Source: Candidatus Symbiothrix sp.
GTDB lineage: Bacteria; Bacteroidota; Bacteroidia; Bacteroidales; Azobacteroidaceae
Length of the DNA stretch: 12,471 nt
Assembly (NCBI GenBank): GCA_031284765.1
Contig: JAITXK010000099.1
Location: 1-12,471, forward strand
Reading direction: 5' to 3'
A model generated the notes under the pieces. It was given only the letters and a program-made list of their open reading frames with translations, made no database searches and had not been told where the DNA came from. A program made the position numbers and the translations under genes. Shown here piece by piece: positions 1 to 6,582 of this stretch (the stretch's first letter is position 1; every line of letters begins with the position of its first letter).

Positions 1-1
1 G

Positions 2-121
2 GAACTGGCACAACCTTCACCTTCTGATGACCGCAAGCAGAAAATTGAGCGTAGCCAGAAAAGTGATCGCCCCAGGGATTTTAAGAAGAAATATAAGGAC
101 GATAGGAAGAGGAAGTCATGA
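2..121 (+). CDS. C-terminal tail of an unidentified protein (5' end outside window)
   Basis: An open frame entering from the left edge reads 39 residues and stops at the TGA at 119-121. The visible tail is strongly charged and mostly basic, ending RPRDFKKKYKDDRKRKS, with no hydrophobic stretch. Such lysine/arginine-rich low-complexity tails are seen on RNA helicases, pseudouridine synthases, ribosome-associated proteins and mobilization proteins, so the tail alone does not identify the gene. It lies 120 bp upstream of the AlbA_2 gene on the same strand. The candidate promoter at 195-218 suggests the two are separately transcribed. The frame is judged real because it stays open to the edge and has a coherent biased composition; the function is unknown. 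Confidence 0.5.
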   Translation, partial: ELAQPSPSDDRKQKIERSQKSDRPRDFKKKYKDDRKRKS

Positions 122-131
122 GCCGGTGAAT

Positions 132-173
132 GCTAAAAATCCGTGCAATTGCACTTTTCGATATGCGTTTAGC
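132..173 (+). other. Nested dyad: 12-bp palindrome inside a 6-bp stem
   Basis: The intergenic stretch contains the perfect palindrome GTGCAATTGCAC (143-154), followed by TTTT and flanked by GCTAAA (132-137) and TTTAGC (168-173), which are complementary. It lies 10 bp after a stop codon. It could be a weak terminator for the upstream gene or an operator upstream of the next one. The four-base T run is short for an intrinsic terminator, so I make no firm call. Confidence 0.3.
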
Positions 174-194
174 CAATAGATCTATAATGATAAT

Positions 195-218
195 TTTGAA
201 GAAAAATAAGTACTTTTG
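195..218 (+). promoter_or_regulatory. Candidate Bacteroidota promoter for the AlbA_2 gene
   Basis: TACTTTTG at 211-218 matches the Bacteroidota -7 element TAnnTTTG, and its end is 23 bases before the ATG at 242. A TTTG at 195-198 could serve as the -33 box, but the 12-base spacing is shorter than the usual 17-23, so the upstream half is doubtful. The implied leader is only about 15-20 nucleotides. Confidence 0.4.
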
Positions 219-241
219 CATTTGCCTAAACGGATAACTGT

Positions 242-1693
242 ATGATTGAAAGAGAATTAAAAACTATTATTGCCGACATTCAAGCCTCTCCAAAAGAGAG
301 CGAGTGGGTTGAAGTAAAAGTCAATAACTACAATCCGGAAACAATTGGCGAGTATATTTCGGCATTGGCTAATGGAGCAGCATACATGGGACAGTCAAAA
401 GCATATTTGGCTTTCGGCATAGATGATGTTACTCACGCTATTGTTGGTACAAGCTACCAACCGAAACTGGACAAAATTGGAAACCAAGAAATAGAAAACT
501 GGATAGCCACTCAACTTTCGCCTCGCATTGATTTTGTTATTCATGAAATTACGCTGAAAGAAAAACGTATCGTTTTGTTTGTTATTGATTCGGCAGGGAA
601 CACACCTGTTAAGTTTAAAGGAATTGCGTGGATAAGAATTGGTTCTTACAAAAAGAAACTAGCTGAACATCCCGAACGCGAAAGGAAGATATGGCAAAAT
701 ACACATAACAGTACATTTGAATCTAAAATTGCCTTGAGTGGTATAAATGCTGATGAGGTGTTAAAGATAATTGATTATCCTACGGCATTTCACTTATTGA
801 ATATTCCTTTGCCTGACAATAGAATCGGTATTTTGGAAAAACTCACAGAAGAAAAAATCATCAACAAAAGGGCAGCAAGTTATGATGTTACAAATCTTGG
901 TGCTATTCTTTTTGCTTCCGACTTGAAACATTTTAGTTCGTTGTCAAGAAAAGCTGTCCGGGTAATTTTCTATAAAGGCAACAATAGAATAAATGCGATA
1001 AAAGAACAGACAGGAGCGAAAGGATATGCAGTAGTTTTTAAAAATTTGGTTGATTATATCAATTCAAACCTGCCTGTAAATGAACAAATAGGGGACACCA
1101 TACGAATAGATACTCCGATGTATCCACCGATTGCCATTCGAGAATTTGTTGCTAATGCTTTGATACATCAAGATTTCTATATTGGAGGAACATCTCCGAT
1201 GATTGAAATATTCAATAGCCGTATAGAAATTACAAATCCGGGTAAGCCCTTGATAGATACGTTACGTTTTATCGACCATAGTCCACGTAGTCGCAATGAA
1301 CAACTGGCTTCTATGATGCGCCGAATGAATTTTTGTGAAGAAAGAGGTAGTGGCGTTGACCGAGCCATAGAACAATGCGAATTATATCAATTACCTGCGC
1401 CCGATTTTCAAAAAGAAGAAGATTTTACTCGCATTACAATGTTTGCTCCTAAATCAATGCGACAAATGAATAGAGAGGATAAAATAAGGGCTTGTTATCA
1501 ACATTGTTGTCTGCAATATACAACAGGCAATAAAATGACAAACGAAACATTGCGCAAAAGATTAAATATTGCACAAGAAAATTACTCTATCGCTTCTCGC
1601 ATAATTGCAGATACCATTAACGATGGATTTATAAAATTAGAGGATACTTTGCGTTCAAGAAAATATGCACAATACATTCCGATTTGGGGATAA
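242..1693 (+). CDS. Schlafen AlbA_2 domain / GHKL ATPase protein (RecG-like helicase-family annotation)
   Basis: A 483-residue cytosolic protein with the layout of the AlbA_2 plus HATPase_c_4 family, often mislabelled as an ATP-dependent DNA helicase. The AlbA_2 (Schlafen core, nucleic-acid binding) domain spans about residues 15-140, with ESEWVEVK at 19-26, YISALANG at 38-45 and YLAFGIDD at 55-62. A GHKL-type ATPase region spans about 290-400: REFVANALIHQDF (300-312) resembles the N-box, NPG (332-334) the glycine box, and ERGSGVDRAI (367-376) the later conserved loop. The last 75 residues look like a winged-helix DNA-binding domain. Family members are thought to be regulators or defence-linked proteins; the substrate is unknown. 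The ATG at 242 is the only sensible start. Codons are visibly more AT-rich than in the btu genes downstream, which suggests acquisition by transfer. No partner toxin, methylase or integrase is visible beside it. Confidence 0.85.
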   Translation: MIERELKTIIADIQASPKESEWVEVKVNNYNPETIGEYISALANGAAYMGQSKAYLAFGIDDVTHAIVGTSYQPKLDKIGNQEIENWIATQLSPRIDFVIHEITLKEKRIVLFVIDSAGNTPVKFKGIAWIRIGSYKKKLAEHPERERKIWQNTHNSTFESKIALSGINADEVLKIIDYPTAFHLLNIPLPDNRIGILEKLTEEKIINKRAASYDVTNLGAILFASDLKHFSSLSRKAVRVIFYKGNNRINAIKEQTGAKGYAVVFKNLVDYINSNLPVNEQIGDTIRIDTPMYPPIAIREFVANALIHQDFYIGGTSPMIEIFNSRIEITNPGKPLIDTLRFIDHSPRSRNEQLASMMRRMNFCEERGSGVDRAIEQCELYQLPAPDFQKEEDFTRITMFAPKSMRQMNREDKIRACYQHCCLQYTTGNKMTNETLRKRLNIAQENYSIASRIIADTINDGFIKLEDTLRSRKYAQYIPIWG

Positions 1694-1695
1694 TC

Positions 1696-1783
1696 TTATG
1701 TGATGGCAGAGTGATTAAGCTATTTGTATCAAAGAGTATATCGTTGATTATCAATGTTTTTTTATGTAATGGCAGTGTGATTA
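1696..1783 (+). repeat. Imperfect 22-bp direct repeat (two copies)
   Basis: Copy one (1696-1717) begins three bases after the AlbA_2 gene's stop codon, and copy two lies at 1762-1783. They share the pattern TTATGTrATGGCAG.GTGATTA and match at 20 of 22 positions, with starts 66 bp apart. Between them lies the dyad TTGAT-T-ATCAA (1744-1754). The repeats could be protein-binding sites, a remnant of an insertion/excision event, or a local duplication. No transposase or integrase gene is visible. Confidence 0.6.
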
Positions 1784-1833
1784 CTTCTCAGATATGGTGC
1801 TGACTAAAGTATTGATAACTATATAAAAATGTT

Positions 1834-1864
1834 TTTGAATCCTCTAAAATAATCCCTACCTTTG
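1834..1864 (+). promoter_or_regulatory. Promoter of the btu operon
   Basis: A textbook Bacteroidota sigma-ABfr promoter: TTTG at 1834-1837 (-33), a 19-base spacer, and TACCTTTG at 1857-1864 (-7). Transcription should start around 1870, just ahead of the first helix of the cobalamin riboswitch. Confidence 0.8.
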
Positions 1865-1869
1865 CCCCC

Positions 1870-2037
1870 GCAACGGTTCCAATTTTCCACTTTCGGAAAA
1901 CGGATTAAAAGGGAACCGGGTGAAAATCCCGGACAGTCCCGCTGCTGTAAGCTCTATCTAAATTTTGCACACTACTTTTGCCACTGAGAAATTGGGAAGG
2001 CCGTGCAAAACAGAGTAAGTCAGAAAACCTGCCGTGT
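1870..2037 (+). ncRNA. Cobalamin (B12) riboswitch
   Basis: This leader carries the conserved landmarks of the adenosylcobalamin riboswitch family. Paired CGGTTCC (1874-1880) and GGAACCG (1912-1918) enclose a second stem, TTTTCC/GGAAAA. Then come the CCGGG/CCCGG hairpin (1916-1932), the core GTCCCGCTGCTGTAA (1936-1950), a peripheral stem TTTTGCAC (1963-1970)/GTGCAAAA (2003-2010), the B12-box sequence GCCACTGAGA (1980-1989), GGGAAGGC (1994-2001), and the closing AGTAAGTCAGAAAACCTGCC (2014-2033). Bound corrinoid would repress the operon. No intrinsic terminator lies between the aptamer and btuB, so control is probably at translation initiation. The GCCTT/AAGGC hairpin at 2058-2074 is the likely expression platform. 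Ends are approximate. Confidence 0.95.
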
Positions 2038-2057
2038 AAAATCAATAATCAACAAGC

Positions 2058-2074
2058 GCCTTCGGGGAAAAGGC
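2058..2074 (+). promoter_or_regulatory. Hairpin covering the btuB ribosome-binding region
   Basis: GCCTT (2058-2062) and AAGGC (2070-2074) can pair around the loop CGGGGAA. The 3' arm contains the purine-rich stretch that would act as ribosome-binding site, 8-9 bases before the ATG at 2083. This fits a translational off-state controlled by the upstream cobalamin aptamer. The pairing is seen in the sequence; its regulatory role is inference. Confidence 0.5.
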
Positions 2075-2082
2075 AAGATTGC

Positions 2083-4062
2083 ATGGCAAAACAATTTCCG
2101 GTATTTCTTATTTGTTACTTTTTCGCTATTCATTGTTCGTTTGCACAATCGGACACTGTTCGTACGCACGATTTGCAGGAAGTATCCATTCAGGCGAAAG
2201 GGCAATCTCCCGCCTATGTATCGACTTCCGTGCAACAACAGTTGACCGCCGGCCGCTTGGAAAAGCTGAATGCCTTGCAAGTCTCCGATGCGGTAAAGCA
2301 TTTTTCAGGCGTGCAGGTGAAGGATTACGGTGGGGTAGGAGGATTGAAAACCGTGTCGCTACGCAGTTTGGGCGCCAATTACACCGCGGTGGCCTACGAT
2401 GGTATTTCCGTTTCCGATAATCAAACCGGTCAGATTGATTTGGGACGTTTTTCATTGGATAATGTAGAATGTATCAGTTTGACTATCGGCGAAAGCGACC
2501 TGATTCTTCAACCGGCCAGAAATCAGGCTTTGGGAGGTGTTATCAACATGATTACCCAATCTTTTGACTCGAAAAATGATGGAAAACGACACCTGAAAGC
2601 ATCCCTGAAAACAGGCTCTTTCGGATTGTTTAACTCGGCTTTGCTGCTGCATCAACCGTTCAATCCGGTGTTTCAATTGAATGCGACAGGAGAATATCTG
2701 ACCACAAAAGGCAATTATCCTTTCATGCAAATGTATGGACGAACCGATTCTGTTTCAAAGGAAAAAAGACTGAACTCGGATGTTGAAACCTTGAAGTTGG
2801 AAACCAATCTATCCGGCAAATTCAAAAACGGGGGAAAATTGTTGTGGAAAGCCTATGCATTGCTTTCCAACAGGGGCGCCCCCGGCTCGGCCATTTATTA
2901 CAATCCTTATTCGGGCGAAAGGGCCGAAGACCGGAATTTCTTTACACAAATTCACTACGAGCAGGCATTGAATCAGAAGATTGATTTTCAAGCAAATGCT
3001 AAAGTTAATTTCGCCGGTTTGGATTATTTGAATCTGCAACCAAGCCTGCACAACCGTTATTACCAGCGGGAATATTATCTCAATACCGGCTGGCGGTATA
3101 AATTATCCGAATATGGGTCTGTTGCTTGGGTCAACGATGGGGTCAGGGGTACGATGTATAGCGTGTTTTCCAATCCGAAACGGGAGATAAACGCTTCCCG
3201 AACCACTTGGCTAAGCGCCTTTTCCGGAAAATACGAACGGCAGCGATGGACAATCACCGGCAGTTTGCTATATCAACGGGCGGTGGAATCGCTTCATACC
3301 GACCGCCACCACCTTTCTCCGTATATCGGATTTTCCATTCAACCTTTGACCCGTTTGCCGTTGCGCTTGCGCCTGTTTTACAAAAATACCTACCGTTTGC
3401 CGACGTTCGGTGATATGTATTTCTCTCCGGCTCCCAATCTGGATTTGAAGGCGGAGAATGCGCATCAATCCAATGCCGGCTTGACTTGGACGGGTTCGTT
3501 CGGCGATTGGATTCCGAACCTTACATTGTCCGCAGACGTATATCATAACCGGATAGAAAATAAAATCGTAGCCATGCCTCGCGGAAGCATGGTCGTATGG
3601 AGCGTTTTGAACTATGGAGAAGCTTCGGTCAATGGTCTGGATGTGAATGTAAGCCTTCGACTGGCTCCCGTCAGGAACATTGCAGCGGTCATCCAAGGCA
3701 ATTACACCTGTCAGGATGTGCGGGATAAAACGGATGGCTCAGCCTGTTACAATCAACATTTGCCCTATACGCCCCGGCACACCGGCAGTGGATTGCTGGG
3801 GCTGGAAATGCCCTGGTTTGATTTCAATTATAATCTGATTTATTCGGGCTTGCGTTATTCCAATCAAACCCGGCAACGGGCAGCGCTGTTGAAAAGTTAT
3901 ACCGAACAAGGCCTGTCGCTTACGAAAGCGTTTCTTTTCAAGAGCTATACCTTGCGTTTTTCGGCGGAGTGCCGGAATCTTTGGAATACGCAGTACGAAG
4001 TGGTAAAAGATTATCCGATGCCGGGTAGAAGTTTTTATTTGGGAATCAAGTTTATTTACTAA
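2083..4062 (+). CDS. btuB: TonB-dependent outer-membrane cobalamin receptor BtuB
   Basis: A 659-residue outer-membrane receptor that would import corrinoids across the outer membrane using TonB energy. The start is placed at the ATG at 2083, which gives a clean signal peptide (MAKQFPVFLICYFFAIHCSFA, ending near residue 22). A longer frame opening at a TTG at 1978 runs through the riboswitch and is not credible. A TonB-box-like stretch, DLQEVSIQA, lies at about residues 30-38. The plug domain (about 55-160) includes the VSLRSLGANYTAVAYDG segment and ends near ALGGVINMITQS. The rest is a 22-strand-type barrel rich in alternating aromatics, finishing GRSFYLGIKFIY with a terminal aromatic as outer-membrane insertion requires. 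The riboswitch upstream and the btuG- and btuF-like genes downstream make cobalamin the substrate with high confidence. The gap to btuG is 15 bp, so the genes are co-transcribed. Confidence 0.92.
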   Translation: MAKQFPVFLICYFFAIHCSFAQSDTVRTHDLQEVSIQAKGQSPAYVSTSVQQQLTAGRLEKLNALQVSDAVKHFSGVQVKDYGGVGGLKTVSLRSLGANYTAVAYDGISVSDNQTGQIDLGRFSLDNVECISLTIGESDLILQPARNQALGGVINMITQSFDSKNDGKRHLKASLKTGSFGLFNSALLLHQPFNPVFQLNATGEYLTTKGNYPFMQMYGRTDSVSKEKRLNSDVETLKLETNLSGKFKNGGKLLWKAYALLSNRGAPGSAIYYNPYSGERAEDRNFFTQIHYEQALNQKIDFQANAKVNFAGLDYLNLQPSLHNRYYQREYYLNTGWRYKLSEYGSVAWVNDGVRGTMYSVFSNPKREINASRTTWLSAFSGKYERQRWTITGSLLYQRAVESLHTDRHHLSPYIGFSIQPLTRLPLRLRLFYKNTYRLPTFGDMYFSPAPNLDLKAENAHQSNAGLTWTGSFGDWIPNLTLSADVYHNRIENKIVAMPRGSMVVWSVLNYGEASVNGLDVNVSLRLAPVRNIAAVIQGNYTCQDVRDKTDGSACYNQHLPYTPRHTGSGLLGLEMPWFDFNYNLIYSGLRYSNQTRQRAALLKSYTEQGLSLTKAFLFKSYTLRFSAECRNLWNTQYEVVKDYPMPGRSFYLGIKFIY

Positions 4063-4077
4063 TTAAATATTTTTATT

Positions 4078-5157
4078 ATGAACAAGTTCAGTTATTTATT
4101 CAAAGCAAGTATGATGTGTGTGGTGTTGGCAATGGGTTTTACCGGTTGCGAAGAAACACCGGAACCTGCACTTGAGGCAGTTGTGCCCGGTTATTCAGGT
4201 GTTTTTATTCTCAATCAGGGAGGATATAATACGAACGATGCCGGCATTTCGTATTATAATTTTGAAACCGGCGAATTTCAACCGGACATTATGTCCGGCG
4301 CTTTGGGCGCTACCGGACAAGATATGTTGATTTACGGCAGCAAACTCTATGTTTCGGTTTCGACTTCCAGTAATATTACCGTCTTGGACGTGAATACGCA
4401 GGCTGTAGTAAAAAGAATAGAATTATTTCATGACGACCAAACGCCCCGCACTCCGCGCTATCTGGAGGCATATCAAGGGAAAATCTATGCCAGCTGCTAT
4501 GACGGCACCGTGATTCGCCTCGACACCCTGCAATTGGCGGTGGATGGCGAAGTGGCTGTCGGTGAATATCCCGAAGGCATGGCCGTTGCGAATGGCAAAT
4601 TGTATGTCGCCAATTCGGGCGGAATGAGCGCCGACGGCCCCCACAATACGGTTTCGGTCATTGATATCTCTTCGTTCGAGAAAGAATTGAAACGCATCAC
4701 TGTCGGCTTAAATCCCTATATTTTAAAGGCTGACCCTTCGGGAAACGTTTATTTAACTTATCAGGGCAATTTTTTCGATATTGAGGGCGGATTTCAGAAA
4801 ATTGATACCACCAATGATTCCGTGCAGGATTTAGGCCATGCTCCCAAACAGGATTTTGTGATTGCCGATGGATTTATTTATTACTATGATGTGGATTATA
4901 CGCTCGTCTCGACCGGAAAAGGGAGCTATGGCAAATACGATTTGGCAACGGGAACACACTTGCCGCTTCAGATAGAGGAATCGGCCATTGTCAATACTCC
5001 TTACGGAATCGGCGTCAATCCCGGAAATCAGGATATTTATATTGCGGATGCCAATTGGATGAATCCGGGCAATGTAACGATTTTCAATAAGGACGGCGCG
5101 AAAATTCGCACTTTATCGCAAACCGGAATGAATCCCTGCAAGTTTGCTTTTTATTAA
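4078..5157 (+). CDS. btuG: Surface-exposed cobalamin-binding lipoprotein, BtuG-like beta-propeller
   Basis: A 359-residue lipoprotein of the YncE/DUF5074 beta-propeller type. The signal peptide ends in lipobox FTG-C (Cys24). The acidic CEETPE that follows resembles the Bacteroidota lipoprotein export signal, so surface display is likely. Repeated blade-like segments recur (GSKLYVSVSTSSNITVLDV, GKIYASCYDGTVIRLDT, GKLYVANSGG...NTVSVID, GNVYLTYQG, NQDIYIADANW), fitting a seven-bladed propeller. In gut Bacteroides, BtuG binds cobalamin with very high affinity at the cell surface and hands it to its partner BtuB. The position directly after btuB (15 bp gap) supports the same role. The identification rests on fold pattern and context; no binding residue was checked. 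Confidence 0.85.
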   Translation: MNKFSYLFKASMMCVVLAMGFTGCEETPEPALEAVVPGYSGVFILNQGGYNTNDAGISYYNFETGEFQPDIMSGALGATGQDMLIYGSKLYVSVSTSSNITVLDVNTQAVVKRIELFHDDQTPRTPRYLEAYQGKIYASCYDGTVIRLDTLQLAVDGEVAVGEYPEGMAVANGKLYVANSGGMSADGPHNTVSVIDISSFEKELKRITVGLNPYILKADPSGNVYLTYQGNFFDIEGGFQKIDTTNDSVQDLGHAPKQDFVIADGFIYYYDVDYTLVSTGKGSYGKYDLATGTHLPLQIEESAIVNTPYGIGVNPGNQDIYIADANWMNPGNVTIFNKDGAKIRTLSQTGMNPCKFAFY

Positions 5158-5162
5158 AATTA

Positions 5163-5245
5163 GAACACGGATAAAACGGAAAACAAATTATATGAAGCAT
5201 TTATTTGTTTTCCGTTCATCTGTGTTTTCCGTTTTATCCGTGTTC
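5163..5245 (+). repeat. 23-bp perfect inverted repeat with competing inner hairpin, between btuG and btuF
   Basis: Left arm 5163-5185 (starting GAACACGGATAAAACGG) and right arm 5223-5245 are perfect reverse complements over 23 bp, enclosing a 37-base loop. Inside, 5175-5188 also pairs perfectly over 14 bp with 5203-5216 (ATTTGTTTTCCGTT). The two stems share the left arm, so they cannot form together. The right side reads as two partial inverted copies of the left arm. No T run follows, so it is not an ordinary terminator. It may be a small palindromic repeat element or an mRNA-stabilising or processing hairpin that sets btuF below btuBG. Confidence 0.85.
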
Positions 5246-5359
5246 GATGTTGGAGCTAAAGCCGGAACGTTCAAAGCTAAAGCCGGAACGTTCGAAGCTA
5301 AAGCCGGAACGCTCGAAGCTAAAGCCGCAATCGTAATAAAAAAACAATCAATCAGATGA
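5192..5359 (+). CDS. Possible 55-residue small ORF coupled to btuF (uncertain)
   Basis: From the ATG at 5192 an open frame runs 55 codons to a TGA at 5357-5359. That stop overlaps the btuF ATG as ATGA, the classic arrangement for translational coupling. The product would start with a hydrophobic MKHLFVFRSSVFSVLSVF segment and continue into seven-residue repeats (AKAGTFK, AKAGTFE, AKAGTLE, AKA) encoded by the 21-bp tandem repeat. Against it, the N-terminal half is encoded inside the inverted repeat, whose sequence is constrained by pairing, and no homologous family is recognised. It may be a spurious frame preserved only because the repeat unit is a multiple of three. Confidence 0.2.
   Translation: MKHLFVFRSSVFSVLSVFDVGAKAGTFKAKAGTFEAKAGTLEAKAAIVIKKQSIR
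5254..5327 (+). repeat. 21-bp tandem repeat, 3.5 copies
   Basis: Three full units lie at 5254-5274, 5275-5295 and 5296-5316, and a partial fourth (AGCTAAAGCCG) at 5317-5327. The shared core is AGCTAAAGCCGGAACG. Units two and three each differ from the one before by a single base (A to G near the unit end, then T to C). Being a multiple of three, the unit keeps one frame open throughout. There are no spacers, so it is not a CRISPR array. It is probably a variable-number tandem repeat prone to slippage. Confidence 0.95.
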
Positions 5360-6495
5360 GAAAATCTGTCAGTATTACTCTTTTTAGCCTGTTAGTCCTT
5401 TTCATTTCTTGCAGCGATAAACGCTCAGCGCCGGGAAAGGCGGGTCAATCCCGTTCCGGCACAACGGTTGTTTATTATGCACAAGGTTTTGAAATAGAAA
5501 ACGATACGGATTATAAGGTGCTGAAAATCAAGAATCCGTGGAATCCACAGAAAACAGTGCAAAACTATGTCCTGGTTCCGCGCACACAGGCTTTGCCGGA
5601 ACAGCTTCCCGACGGTATTCTGCTTCGTACGCCCCTGCAAAGAACGGTCGCTTTCTCGGCCGTCGTTTGCGGCATGTTGGACGAATTGAATGTTTTGTCC
5701 ACCCTGGTTGGAGTGGCTGAATCGCAGTACATCGCCATTCCATCGGTTCAGGCATCCGTCGCTAACGGCGCCGTGCGCGATGTGGGGCAAGCCTCAAATC
5801 CCAACATCGAGCAATTGATGTGGATAGAACCGGAAGCGATTTTCACCAATCCGGTCAACGAATCGGGCATAGGAACGTTGGCAAAACTGTCTGTGCCGGC
5901 CATACCCTGTTTGGAATGGAAAGAAACGCATCCGCTGGGGCAAGCCGAATGGATTCGCGTTATCGGCCTCTTGTTCGACAAACAGGCATTGGCCGATTCC
6001 TTGTTTTTCGTCGCAATGAGCGCTTATAATGACTTGAAAGCGCAGACAGACGCCGTTGCCCACCGTCCGACAGTTTTTGTGGAGAAAAAGCACGGCGATT
6101 TCTGGTACATGCCCGGCGGGAAAAGCTATTTTGCACATCTCCTGGAAGATGCCGGCGCCGACTATCTGTTCAAGGATAACGAGCAGACCGGCTCCATTTC
6201 GTATGCCTTTGAACAGATTTTAGACCGTGCGGCGAAGGCCGATTATTGGTTATTCAAACATTACAGTCCGCAGGATGCAAACTACAAGCAATTAGCGGAT
6301 GAATACGCCAATTATGCCCTGTTTGATGCCTACCGGAAGCGGCATATCTACGTCTGCAATACCCTGAAAACGGCTCATTATTATCATGAATTGCCTTTGC
6401 ATCCCGATTGGGTATTGAAGGATTTGATACGGATTTTTCATCCGGAACTGTTGCCGGAGTATCGGGCGCGGTATTATTTTTTAATGAAGGACTGA
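5356..6495 (+). CDS. btuF: Cobalamin-type ABC transporter substrate-binding lipoprotein (BtuF-like)
   Basis: A 379-residue lipoprotein of the Peripla_BP_2 (BtuF/FhuD/FepB) family, which would carry the ligand in the periplasm to an ABC importer. The signal peptide ends in lipobox FIS-C (Cys19), followed by SDK rather than acidic residues, consistent with periplasmic rather than surface location. A Bacteroidota-style N-terminal segment (YYAQGFEIENDTDYKVLKIKNPW, about 39-61) precedes the binding domain. That domain starts near RTVAFSAVVCGMLDELN, with the family pattern LVGVAESQYI... VGQASNPNIEQLMWIEPEAIFTN. The second lobe carries the FVEKKHGDFWYMPGG and EYANYALFDAYRKRHIYVCN segments. Sequence alone cannot separate haem, siderophore and corrinoid binding; the btu context decides for cobalamin. 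It is separated from btuG by 198 bp of repeat-rich DNA and is followed by a terminator, so the permease and ATPase must lie elsewhere. Confidence 0.85.
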   Translation: MRKSVSITLFSLLVLFISCSDKRSAPGKAGQSRSGTTVVYYAQGFEIENDTDYKVLKIKNPWNPQKTVQNYVLVPRTQALPEQLPDGILLRTPLQRTVAFSAVVCGMLDELNVLSTLVGVAESQYIAIPSVQASVANGAVRDVGQASNPNIEQLMWIEPEAIFTNPVNESGIGTLAKLSVPAIPCLEWKETHPLGQAEWIRVIGLLFDKQALADSLFFVAMSAYNDLKAQTDAVAHRPTVFVEKKHGDFWYMPGGKSYFAHLLEDAGADYLFKDNEQTGSISYAFEQILDRAAKADYWLFKHYSPQDANYKQLADEYANYALFDAYRKRHIYVCNTLKTAHYYHELPLHPDWVLKDLIRIFHPELLPEYRARYYFLMKD

Positions 6496-6518
6496 AAGAC
6501 TGAAGAAACGAAGGGATG

Positions 6519-6562
6519 AAAAAAAGGAGGATGACCCGCAAGTGGTCGTCCTCCCTTTTTTT
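6519..6562. terminator. Bidirectional intrinsic terminator shared by btuF and glnN
   Basis: GGAGGATGACC (6526-6536) pairs with GGTCGTCCTCC (6544-6554) over 11 bp with one G-T wobble and a seven-base loop. Seven A's precede it and seven T's follow, so it works on both strands. It lies 23 bp after the btuF stop and 20 bp beyond the glnN stop, so it ends both converging transcripts. Confidence 0.92.
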
Positions 6563-6582
6563 CAGGATATTTTCTCAACTTA

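Noticed and set aside
1978..2082. Upstream extension of btuB from a TTG at 1978
   Set aside because: It would translate the 3' half of the cobalamin riboswitch and put 35 polar residues ahead of a good signal peptide. The ATG at 2083 explains the protein better.
3268..3696. 142-codon minus-strand open frame opposite btuB
   Set aside because: It lies wholly inside btuB on the opposite strand, has no supporting promoter or recognisable family, and is best explained as a shadow frame.
5254..5327. CRISPR-like array
   Set aside because: The 21-bp units are directly abutting with no spacers, and no cas genes are present; it is a simple tandem repeat.
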